DNA of 5,677 bases. It comes from Candidatus Nanopelagicales bacterium. GTDB taxonomy: Bacteria > Actinomycetota > Actinomycetes > S36-B12. The DNA lies in contig JAGYOB010000032.1 in the NCBI GenBank assembly GCA_018399515.1, positions 1 through 5,677 of the forward strand, given 5' to 3'. Made by a program: the position numbers and the translations under genes. Below are positions 1-5,677 of the stretch, in pieces (the first letter of the stretch is position 1; each line of letters starts with the position of its first letter). Below the pieces are notes generated by a model. The model saw only the letters and a list, made by a program, of their open reading frames with translations, ran no database searches and was not told the origin of the DNA.

Positions 1-336
1 GGGCACGTAGGCCTCAGGTTGGTAGTAGTCGTAGTAGGAGACGAAGTACTCCACGGCGTTATTCGGCAGCAGTTCGCCGAACTCATGGGCCAACTGAGCT
101 GCGAGTGTCTTATTCGGCGCCATGACCAGCGTGGGACGCTGCAGCTTCTCGATCAGCCAGGCTGCTGTCGCGCTCTTACCGGTGCCGGTGGCACCGAGCA
201 GCACGACATCGCGTTCCCCGCCCTCGACCCGATGCACGAGTTCCGCGATCGCCTGAGGCTGATCACCACCGGGTTCGTAGTCGGCAACGACCTTGAACGG
301 CGCTACCGTCCGCTGCAGGTCAGTAATCGGGCGAAT
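1..336 (-). CDS. uvrB: UvrB, excinuclease ABC subunit B, N-terminal 112 codons (cut by window edge), apparent ATT start
   Basis: UvrB is the DNA-damage-verifying helicase-like subunit of UvrABC nucleotide excision repair; it is loaded by UvrA and recruits UvrC. Counting from the proposed start at 334-336, I read the N-terminal motif with FKVV and GDQPQAI (Q-motif-like, nucleotide binding), Walker A GATGTGKS at residues 48-55, MAPNKTLAAQLA (motif Ia region) and YYDYYQPEAY at residues 101-110. That last stretch is the aromatic beta-hairpin UvrB inserts between DNA strands. The reading frame runs off base 1, so most of the protein is outside the window. The N-terminus, RPITDLQRTVAPF, aligns with my memory of actinobacterial (Streptomyces-type) UvrB, where the first residue is the initiator Met; here that codon is ATT. 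The frame is closed by TGA at 358-360, and no ATG, GTG or TTG lies between. It overlaps the rpsA stop by one base. Identity is certain; the start is inferred. Confidence 0.95.
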   Translation of the reverse strand, partial: MRPITDLQRTVAPFKVVADYEPGGDQPQAIAELVHRVEGGERDVVLLGATGTGKSATAAWLIEKLQRPTLVMAPNKTLAAQLAHEFGELLPNNAVEYFVSYYDYYQPEAYVP

Positions 337-1814
337 CAGGCGTCTCCGGTGAGCTTGTCACGCAACGCCTGCAGCGCCTCATCGGTGGCCAGAGTCCCAC
401 CATCGCCAGCCTCAGGTTCGGCCGAAGAGTAATTTGCGGGTGTCTGACCCGAATCGAGCATGGCCGCCTGGTCAGCCGTGCGGGCATCATCGACCTGCTT
501 GCGATGGGCCTCCCAACGGGCGTGCGCTTCGGCGTACTCTCGCTCCCATTCGGTGCGCTGATCCTCGAAACCGGCCTTCCATTCACCGGTCTCGGGATCG
601 AAGCCCTCCGGGCCGATGTAGTTGCCCCCGTCGTCGAAGGCCGGAGCCATACCGTAGAGGTAGGGATCGAACTCCTCGACAGGTGAATCGCTGCTTCCCG
701 ACTCGTTGGCCTGCTTCAGGCTCAGCGAGATACGACGGCGCTCCAGATCGATATCGATGACCTTGACGAAGATCTCATCGCCGACCTGGACGATCTGCTC
801 GGGAATTTCCACATGGCGCTCGGCCAGTTCGGAGATGTGGACCAAGCCCTCGATGCCTTCTTCAACCCGGACGAAGGCACCGAACGGCACAAGTTTGGTG
901 ACCCGACCCGGGGTGACCTGTCCGATCTGGTGGGTGCGGGCGAAGTGCTGCCAGGGGTCCTCCTGGGTGGCCTTCAATGACAGGGACACCCGCTCGCGGT
1001 CCATATCGACATCGAGGACCTCGACAGTGACCTCCTGGCCAACCTCAACGACCTCGGACGGGTGATCGATGTGCTTCCACGACAGTTCCGACACGTGCAC
1101 AAGACCGTCGACGCCGCCGAGATCGACGAACGCACCGAAGTTGACGATGCTGGACACCACACCGTTGCGGATCTGGCCCTTACCCAACTGGGTGAGGAAG
1201 GTCTGGCGAACCTCGCTCTGGGTCTGTTCGAGCCAGGCACGCCGGGAAAGCACGACGTTATTGCGGTTCTTGTCCAGCTCGATGATCTTCGCCTCGAGGG
1301 TCTTGCCGACGTAGGGCTGGAGATCGCGCACGCGGCGCATTTCCACCAGCGAGGCCGGCAGGAATCCGCGAAGCCCGATATCCAGGATCAAGCCGCCCTT
1401 GACGACCTCGATGACAGCACCTTCGACGACCCCGTCGGCTTCCTTGATCTGTTCGATCGTGCCCCATGCGCGTTCGTACTGAGCGCGCTTCTTGGACAGG
1501 ATCAGGCGACCTTCCTTGTCCTCCTTCTGCAGAACCAGCGCCTCAACCTGATCACCGACGTTGACGACCTCATTCGGGTCAACATCGTGTTTGATCGACA
1601 ACTCCCGGGACGGGATCACACCTTCGGTCTTGTATCCGATGTCGAGCAGGACTTCGTCACGGTCCACCTTGACGATCACGCCTTCGACGATGTCTCCATC
1701 GTCGAAGTACTTGATGGTGGAATCGATGGCGGCAAGGAAGTCATCAGCGCTGCCAATGTCGTTGACAGCGACCTGGGGTGATGTCGCGGCGGGCTGGGTG
1801 GTCAGGGAGGTCAC
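336..1814 (-). CDS. rpsA: 30S ribosomal protein S1 (RpsA), 492 aa, four S1 domains
   Basis: S1 binds mRNA on the 30S subunit and helps recruit it for initiation. The protein has four S1/OB-fold repeats at about residues 41-110, 128-192, 213-281 and 298-367. Repeats three and four carry the classic NFGAFVDLGG/PFGAFVRVEEG strands and GLVHVSEL/GLVHISEL. After about 370 there is an acidic, aromatic tail (FDPYLYGMA, GNYIGPEGFD, EWEREYAEAHARWEAHRK) ending in LQALRDKL, matching mycobacterial S1 as I remember it. Four domains instead of the six of E. coli, and a length near 480-490, are usual for this order. The GTG start is supported by GGAG 8 bases upstream and by the conserved VAVNDIG segment at residues 16-21. 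It is read away from the DUF3068 gene, has its own promoter-like sequence, and ends overlapping uvrB. The coaE gene found after rpsA in M. tuberculosis is absent. Confidence 0.98.
   Translation of the reverse strand: MTSLTTQPAATSPQVAVNDIGSADDFLAAIDSTIKYFDDGDIVEGVIVKVDRDEVLLDIGYKTEGVIPSRELSIKHDVDPNEVVNVGDQVEALVLQKEDKEGRLILSKKRAQYERAWGTIEQIKEADGVVEGAVIEVVKGGLILDIGLRGFLPASLVEMRRVRDLQPYVGKTLEAKIIELDKNRNNVVLSRRAWLEQTQSEVRQTFLTQLGKGQIRNGVVSSIVNFGAFVDLGGVDGLVHVSELSWKHIDHPSEVVEVGQEVTVEVLDVDMDRERVSLSLKATQEDPWQHFARTHQIGQVTPGRVTKLVPFGAFVRVEEGIEGLVHISELAERHVEIPEQIVQVGDEIFVKVIDIDLERRRISLSLKQANESGSSDSPVEEFDPYLYGMAPAFDDGGNYIGPEGFDPETGEWKAGFEDQRTEWEREYAEAHARWEAHRKQVDDARTADQAAMLDSGQTPANYSSAEPEAGDGGTLATDEALQALRDKLTGDA
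344..347 (-). promoter_or_regulatory. Ribosome-binding site of uvrB, inside the 3' end of rpsA
   Basis: GGAG on the minus strand lies 7 bases before the ATT at 334-336 and only 4 bases before the alternative CTG at 337-339. The spacing favours ATT as the uvrB start. Its position within the last codons of rpsA implies translation by ribosomes finishing rpsA or re-initiating nearby. Confidence 0.6.
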
Positions 1815-1822
1815 GTGGAAAA

Positions 1823-1826
1823 CTCC
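1823..1826 (-). promoter_or_regulatory. Ribosome-binding site of rpsA
   Basis: GGAG on the minus strand lies 8 bases before GTG 1812-1814 and supports that non-ATG start. The surrounding CACCGGAG is identical to the sequence before uvrB. Confidence 0.6.
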
Positions 1827-1871
1827 GGTGGCTTGTGGTGTCGGTCGTCACGCGTCGAGCCGATGTCTTTG

Positions 1872-1891
1872 CGCCGCGGTGCATCGCGGCG
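1872..1891 (-). promoter_or_regulatory. GC-rich hairpin in the rpsA 5' leader
   Basis: A perfect inverted repeat: 7-base arms CGCCGCG/CGCGGCG around a 6-base loop, at 1885-1891 and 1872-1878. It lies about 58 bases upstream of the rpsA start and downstream of the predicted transcription start, so it would form in the leader RNA. No T-run follows, so it is not a simple intrinsic terminator. A role in leader-mediated control of S1 synthesis is inference only; S1 autoregulation through its leader is known in E. coli. Confidence 0.45.
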
Positions 1892-1967
1892 AACCACGAG
1901 ACGACGTGCCACAAGACGCCGCAGGACCCCTCGGTCTGAGACCAGCGCGGACCCGATGCGCCTGCTC

Positions 1968-1997
1968 AGGATACGAGGCCCCCACCACGAGGGTCAA
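1968..1997 (-). promoter_or_regulatory. Predicted sigma70-type promoter of rpsA(-uvrB)
   Basis: On the minus strand, -35 TTGACC (1992-1997) and -10 TATCCT (1968-1973) are separated by 18 bases. The -35 matches five of six consensus positions and the -10 fits the actinobacterial TANNNT pattern. It lies in the only sizeable gap upstream of rpsA and predicts a start near 1961 and a leader of about 145 bases. It would serve both rpsA and the overlapping uvrB. Confidence 0.6.
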
Positions 1998-2045
1998 CGC
2001 GGGTCGAAACCGGAAGTGAATCCCCCGATCGCTCCTCCAGCGGAA

Positions 2046-3002
2046 TCAGGACCCGCGAACCCTCGGACGCACCGCGACCAACGCGATACCCACGATCAGC
2101 AGCACAAACCCGAGAACCAAACCGATGAGGGGCAGCGTGGTGTTCAGTAAGGCGATCAGCCCGGAGAGGGACTTGGCGGTCTCGACTCCCTCACTCACCT
2201 CGCTGTCAGTGGTGGTGATCACCGCGTCGATGACGGTCACCTTGTCACTGCCATCCTGGCCGCGCAGGGTCTGTACCTGACGCTCCTCACCCTTGACGAT
2301 CGCGCCCGTTGTCGGCTCGACCCACAGCGTGCGCTCATTGGTGTAGAAAACCGGAGCCACGAAGGTCGGTAGTGGAAAATCCACGAGTGCCCCGGGAACC
2401 TCCAGGGTGCCGATCTGGCGCGCCTCGATGCCCTGTTCGAAGCGATAGACCTTCAGCCCTTCGATTTCCTCCGTCCCGACATAGGAGATCGGCACGGCCT
2501 CCTCGAGGGTGGCATCGAAATAGAGGTACTCCTTGGGCTCGGTGAACATCGGGAACTTCAACGGGTTGATTCCGGCGAATTCGATTTCGCGACCGTTGAA
2601 GTTAGCCCCGCAGCAGTTGGACAGTTCCGAGGTCACGCGATCGAACGCCACCCGCAGCGTGGTGGCCGAGACGACTGTTCCCGTGTTGTCCTCGGTGCGC
2701 AGGAAGGAATCGTAGATAGCCAGATTCTCAGCGAGAGCCTCACTGGTTTGACTCGCCGGCACATCCCCTCGGGTGAATCGGGTCGAGGTCAACGGCACAT
2801 CGTTTCTCTCCGTCAAGGTTCCCGGATCGAACAGCACAGCCGCGATGCCGCTCTGGTCGGTCTGGGTGACACCCCCGGTGTCTTCTCCCGGCGACAGCGG
2901 TGCCACAGCGACGGCCGGCACGACGGTGAAACGCAGCAATCCTGCAAACACCAAGAGGAAGACCCCCAGGCCGACCAGAACGATCCCGACCCCACGCTTC
3001 AT
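2046..3002 (-). CDS. DUF3068 / PorA-family membrane-anchored protein, 318 aa
   Basis: Function unknown. The residue pattern fits the DUF3068 (PorA-like) family, which is largely confined to mycolate-containing actinobacteria and whose M. tuberculosis member is, as I recall, Rv0227c. There is an N-terminal hydrophobic helix at about residues 5-30 (GIVLVGLGVFLLVFAGLL), a long extracytoplasmic region at about 35-280, a C-terminal helix at about 285-311 and a basic end (RPRVRG). This gives a hairpin topology with a large outer domain. An adjacent Cys pair (129-130, in NCCGANFNG) sits in that domain. I chose ATG 3000-3002 because AGAAGGG lies 7 bases upstream and the helix starts at once; the longer in-frame start at 3176 would add a charged, membrane-incompatible leader running into the divergent gene. 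It is transcribed divergently from the acyltransferase gene, suggesting a shared envelope role. The family call is firm; the porin label should not be taken literally. Confidence 0.85.
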   Translation of the reverse strand: MKRGVGIVLVGLGVFLLVFAGLLRFTVVPAVAVAPLSPGEDTGGVTQTDQSGIAAVLFDPGTLTERNDVPLTSTRFTRGDVPASQTSEALAENLAIYDSFLRTEDNTGTVVSATTLRVAFDRVTSELSNCCGANFNGREIEFAGINPLKFPMFTEPKEYLYFDATLEEAVPISYVGTEEIEGLKVYRFEQGIEARQIGTLEVPGALVDFPLPTFVAPVFYTNERTLWVEPTTGAIVKGEERQVQTLRGQDGSDKVTVIDAVITTTDSEVSEGVETAKSLSGLIALLNTTLPLIGLVLGFVLLIVGIALVAVRPRVRGS

Positions 3003-3104
3003 CGTGACACCCTTCTGCCTGCGCCGCGGTCCCTCTCGAGGAAAGCAGCGGCTCCGTCGGGGGGACGCTATCGGAAACCACGAGCAAAGATCAGGTGAAC
3101 CGCC
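3003..3104. promoter_or_regulatory. Divergent promoter region between the DUF3068 and acyltransferase genes
   Basis: All 102 bases lie between two divergent start codons, so promoters for both genes are expected here. For the minus gene a weak candidate is -35 CTGATC (3089-3094) and -10 TAGCGT (3065-3070), spacer 18, each matching about half the consensus. For the plus gene I find no convincing hexamers. AGGTGA at 3093-3098 is the ribosome-binding site for ATG 3105 (6-base gap) and supports that start over the adjacent ATG at 3108. It overlaps the minus-strand -35 candidate. AGAAGGG at 3010-3016 serves the minus gene. Confidence 0.45.
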
Positions 3105-4295
3105 ATGATGAACGGTGTGTTCCCGCTTCTCGACGGCTACCGAGCCATCGCTGCCTTGATGGTCCTCACAACGCACGTCGCCTTCACCACCGCGGAGATC
3201 TCCACTCCGGTCATCGGCCCGCTGCTGGGCCGAATGGATTTCGCCGTCACCCTGTTTTTCCTACTGTCGGGCTTCTTGCTGTACCGACCCTGGTCGCTGG
3301 CCGCGATGATCGATCGACCCGGGCCGGGTGTTGGTCGCTACGCGATCCGTCGTGCCGGGCGCATCCTGCCGGCGTACGCGCTGATGGTCATCGTCACCTT
3401 GGCCCTGCTTCCCGAGATCCAACCGGTCGCGCCAGACACCTGGGCGGTACACCTGGCGATGCTGCACATCTACCTGCCCGGTTACACGGTGGAGGGCCTC
3501 ACCCAGACATGGAGCCTGGCGGTCGAGGTCGCCTTCTACGCCGCCCTTCCCTTCATCGCATGGATCGCAGGACGCCGCTTCCGCGCGGATCCCGACCGCA
3601 GCGCCCGCCGGCAATTGAGTGTCGTCGCCGTCATGATCGTCATCTCGTTGGCTTTCAAGACCGTCAACCTGACCATCGGAATCTTCGACACCCCGCAAGC
3701 GGCGTTCTGGTTGCCCGGCTTTCTCGACTGGTTCGCCCTCGGAATCGCAGCGGCTGTCGTCTCAGCTCGGCTATCCCTGCCCGGGCGCGTGGCGTGGATG
3801 GAGCGGGTGCGGATGCTGGCGCACGACACTCCCACCTGCCTGATCATCGCAGCGGCCCTCTACGTGATCCTTGCTACTCCACTCGGCGGGCCATGGACGC
3901 TCACGCCAGCAACGACACTGGAGTCGCTGATCAAACACATCGGCTTCGCCGCCATCGCCCTGTTCCTCCTGCTTCCAGGATTCCTCGGACGATGGGATGA
4001 CGGGTCAGCATGGGCTCGATTCTGCCGCCACCCGGTCATGGTCTACCTCGGCAGAATCTCCTATGGGATATTCCTGTGGCACCTGGTGCTGCTTCGATTG
4101 ATGATCGAGGTGTTCAACCTGCCGACATTCAGCGGTTGGTTCGTGCCGATCTGGGCGGCCACGCTCATCGTCAGCATCGCAGCGGGTTCGCTGTCCTGGT
4201 TTCTCATCGAGCGTCCGATTCAACGCCTCACCCATCGCCGCTGGGGGAGCCGCTCCGGATCGGTGCCGCTGTCGCAGCCAAGCCCAGCACCGTAA
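3105..4295 (+). CDS. Acyltransferase-3 family integral membrane O-acyltransferase, probable TmaT-type trehalose-monomycolate acetyltransferase, 396 aa
   Basis: Acyltransferase-3 enzymes move acetyl or other acyl groups to envelope glycans or glycolipids. The signatures appear in order: LDGYRAIAAL (9-18) with the conserved His at 24, the LFFLLSGFLL helix (50-59), RRAGRILPAY (82-91), TWSLAVEVAFY (135-145, with the conserved Glu 141), GRISYGIFLWH (316-326) and FLIERP (366-371). About ten membrane helices are expected and the length is normal; there is no fused SGNH domain. The specific call rests on context. The divergent DUF3068 neighbour and nearby aftD resemble the M. tuberculosis Rv0227c-Rv0228 region and the C. 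glutamicum locus of TmaT, which acetylates trehalose monomycolate before MmpL export. Alternative substrates such as arabinogalactan or lipoarabinomannan acylation remain possible. Its last 22 codons overlap the end of aftD on the other strand. Family certain; TmaT orthology moderate. Confidence 0.93.
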   Translation: MMNGVFPLLDGYRAIAALMVLTTHVAFTTAEISTPVIGPLLGRMDFAVTLFFLLSGFLLYRPWSLAAMIDRPGPGVGRYAIRRAGRILPAYALMVIVTLALLPEIQPVAPDTWAVHLAMLHIYLPGYTVEGLTQTWSLAVEVAFYAALPFIAWIAGRRFRADPDRSARRQLSVVAVMIVISLAFKTVNLTIGIFDTPQAAFWLPGFLDWFALGIAAAVVSARLSLPGRVAWMERVRMLAHDTPTCLIIAAALYVILATPLGGPWTLTPATTLESLIKHIGFAAIALFLLLPGFLGRWDDGSAWARFCRHPVMVYLGRISYGIFLWHLVLLRLMIEVFNLPTFSGWFVPIWAATLIVSIAAGSLSWFLIERPIQRLTHRRWGSRSGSVPLSQPSPAP

Positions 4296-5677
4296 GCGCG
4301 GCGAGCACCGCCAACACCGCGTCGCCTGCCAACGCACGAGCAGGCCACGGGATGGTGGCGGCCACCAGCGCTGATGCTCCCAGCGACCCGAAGACCAACC
4401 AGGAACGCAACTGGGGCCAGCCCCGCCGCCGAGACCAGCCCGATAGCCACCAGGAACCGACGAACCCGGCCGCGGAGATGGCGAGTCCCGGTAGCCCCAC
4501 GAGCACGGTCGCCCCGCCGATGGCCAAGACCGCGAGGACGAGACTTTGACTACGCGATCGCGGTGGTCCTGCAGGCCCATGTCGTCGGCGCACCGGTGCC
4601 GCGAGCGACATCACCAACCCCACCACCGCGAGAGCTCCGACAGCGAGGCCGAACCGATAGACACCGTTGGGGGCGAATGCCACGACCACGTCACCACCGA
4701 CCCCCGGCGGAACGACCCAAGCCTGGCGCCAGCCATCGACCCGGATCGCTGTCAGCGCCGACCCGTCGACGGTGGCCACCCACCCGGGATTGGCGTTCTC
4801 GGTCAACTCCAGCACCCGCGTCTGATCCGCACGGGAAATGCTGACCAACCGGTCCGCTGGGTCCCAGCGAGAGACCTCGACATCGCCGGCGACCGCGGTT
4901 GGGCGATCCCGGTCGATCGGTTCGACGACGACCGATTCCACCGAGAACTCCGCGTTCGCCGCGACCTCGAGTCGATGGGCGCCTGGTTCCAGGGCAACGG
5001 ACCGGGCATCGCAGGGCGTCGCCGTCACCACCGCGTCGGTGAGCGCTTCGTCGACCGACATCGTCACCGACGTCCTCGTCACGACCTGCCCATCGATGAT
5101 GACGGTTGGGCCAGAACCACACGGCACGGATATGCGATCACCCCGAAGTGGCCCTTTCCCCAGATCACGAGCCCCGAGCACATCGACCTCGCTGATCCCG
5201 ATCGGTCGACTTTCGAACCGACCGGTGATGGGATCGAGACTGCGCAGTCCCAACGTGTTGTCGAACCGGACGGTGAGGCCCGTCGCCTCCTGGGGTGGCA
5301 CCCGGACCCGGCCCATGAAGTCAGGCACCGATGTCGTATCGATCCCGTTGACACTCACGGTGACAGTTAACGGGCTTGCCACCGCCAACCGAGGATCGAC
5401 GCTCAGACGCACACCGCGTACGGTTCGCGACTCACCCCACGCCAGGTTCAAGCTCGGCCGCCGGTCCTGCGTTCCAGCGATCCACGACGTATTCGGTGAA
5501 CCGTCCACAGCCGCCTGGGGACGTGCCGCTGGATCTTCGACGAGCTGCGAACTCGCGTCGGCGATGACCGCGTCACTCGAATCAGGCGTCAGCAGCGCAT
5601 CGAGTGCTGGCCCCGGCCGTGGCCTCACCCGCACGCCGATGCGCATCTCGTCGGCGCGGGCTGTCATGAACTGCCGA
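4228..5677 (-). CDS. aftD: AftD, alpha-(1->3)-arabinofuranosyltransferase, C-terminal part (about 480 residues; start beyond the window)
   Basis: AftD is a very large (about 1,400 residue in mycobacteria) polyprenyl-phosphate-arabinose-dependent GT-C enzyme that acts outside the membrane on the arabinan of arabinogalactan and lipoarabinomannan. Only its 3' third is here; the frame stays open through the window end, so the ATG at 5665-5667 is internal. Numbering from that Met, residues about 30-165 form an F5/8-type-C (discoidin-like, carbohydrate-binding) domain with the tell-tale DGSPNTSWIAG and a GISEVDVLG ending. A second beta-rich region (175-335) contains ENANPGWVATVDG and VDGWRQAWVVP, which I recognise from AftD C-termini, plus two Cys (183, 219) that may form a disulfide. 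Four or five membrane helices follow (about 337-358, 375-411, 421-440, 447-468). The stop at 4228-4230 lies inside the opposing acyltransferase gene. The catalytic N-terminal GT-C region cannot be inspected. Confidence 0.88.
   Translation of the reverse strand, partial: RQFMTARADEMRIGVRVRPRPGPALDALLTPDSSDAVIADASSQLVEDPAARPQAAVDGSPNTSWIAGTQDRRPSLNLAWGESRTVRGVRLSVDPRLAVASPLTVTVSVNGIDTTSVPDFMGRVRVPPQEATGLTVRFDNTLGLRSLDPITGRFESRPIGISEVDVLGARDLGKGPLRGDRISVPCGSGPTVIIDGQVVTRTSVTMSVDEALTDAVVTATPCDARSVALEPGAHRLEVAANAEFSVESVVVEPIDRDRPTAVAGDVEVSRWDPADRLVSISRADQTRVLELTENANPGWVATVDGSALTAIRVDGWRQAWVVPPGVGGDVVVAFAPNGVYRFGLAVGALAVVGLVMSLAAPVRRRHGPAGPPRSRSQSLVLAVLAIGGATVLVGLPGLAISAAGFVGSWWLSGWSRRRGWPQLRSWLVFGSLGASALVAATIPWPARALAGDAVLAVLAALTVLGLAATAAPIRSGSPSGDG

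Larger units (their letters stand above)
1815..2045. other. Intergenic region between the DUF3068 gene stop and the rpsA start
   Basis: These 231 bases carry no convincing gene. They hold the rpsA promoter, the leader hairpin and the ribosome-binding site. A second small inverted repeat (GGTCT/AGACC around one base, 1933-1943) lies early in the predicted leader. I see no clear intrinsic terminator after the DUF3068 stop at 2046, so some read-through into rpsA is possible. Confidence 0.6.

Noticed and set aside
235..237. GTG as the uvrB start
   Set aside because: It is the first canonical start in frame but removes the conserved N-terminal GDQPQAI region; it also lacks a well-placed ribosome-binding site as far as I can see.
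1062..1781. 239-codon open frame on the plus strand opposite rpsA
   Set aside because: It is antisense to strongly conserved S1 domains, rich in Asp/Leu/Val as expected from reading complementary high-GC codons, and matches no family I know.
1815..1884. Small upstream frame starting at the ATG in the rpsA leader hairpin loop (1882-1884)
   Set aside because: It runs out of frame into rpsA, has no accessible ribosome-binding site (the stem occupies it), and its sequence is basic low-information shadow.
3049..3070. Short inverted repeat CGTC/GACG around a G-run in the divergent region
   Set aside because: Only four base pairs, expected by chance in this composition.
3003..3176. Longer N-terminus for the DUF3068 protein starting at 3176
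   Set aside because: It would overlap the divergent acyltransferase by 72 bases and place 58 charged residues before the first helix; ATG 3002 has a good ribosome-binding site.
3095..4000. 301-codon plus-strand frame overlapping the acyltransferase
   Set aside because: Same strand, different frame; Arg/His/Pro-rich with no motifs, whereas the other frame has all acyltransferase-3 signatures.
4546..5370. 274-codon plus-strand frame opposite aftD
   Set aside because: Arg/Pro/His-rich composition typical of an out-of-frame shadow; the opposite strand carries recognisable AftD domains.
5665..5667. ATG 5665-5667 as a gene start making a separate 479-residue protein
   Set aside because: The frame continues upstream to the window edge without a stop, and the content is the C-terminal third of AftD, so this Met is internal.

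Overview
This is a gene-dense, high-GC window that most likely comes from a mycolic-acid-producing actinobacterium (Mycobacteriales/Corynebacteriales). Three things point there: a four-domain ribosomal protein S1 with the acidic, aromatic tail of that order; a DUF3068 (PorA-type) membrane protein; and the C-terminal part of AftD, an arabinofuranosyltransferase of the arabinogalactan/lipoarabinomannan wall. I cannot name a genus. The gene order is not that of Mycobacterium tuberculosis as I recall it.

Layout. Bases 1-336 (minus) hold the 5' end of uvrB, cut by the window edge. Bases 336-1814 (minus) hold rpsA, whose stop codon shares one base with the apparent uvrB start. Bases 1815-2045 are the rpsA promoter and leader, with a good sigma70-like promoter and a GC-rich hairpin. 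Bases 2046-3002 (minus) encode a DUF3068 protein with one membrane helix at each end. Bases 3003-3104 are a divergent intergenic region. Bases 3105-4295 (plus) encode a multi-pass acyltransferase-3 protein, probably the trehalose-monomycolate acetyltransferase TmaT. Bases 4228-5677 (minus) hold the 3' portion of aftD, cut by the window edge and overlapping the acyltransferase gene tail to tail by 68 bases. No gap exceeds about 230 bases. I see no RNA gene, mobile element or CRISPR array.

How the genes fit together. The right part is an envelope locus: AftD extends or branches arabinan, the acyltransferase probably acetylates trehalose mycolates, and DUF3068 is its conserved divergent neighbour of unknown role. 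The left part is housekeeping: S1 for mRNA handling on the ribosome and UvrB for nucleotide excision repair, apparently co-transcribed and translationally coupled.

The observation most worth checking is that uvrB has no ATG, GTG or TTG at its conserved N-terminus. The reading frame and ribosome-binding site instead point to an ATT start overlapping the rpsA stop.
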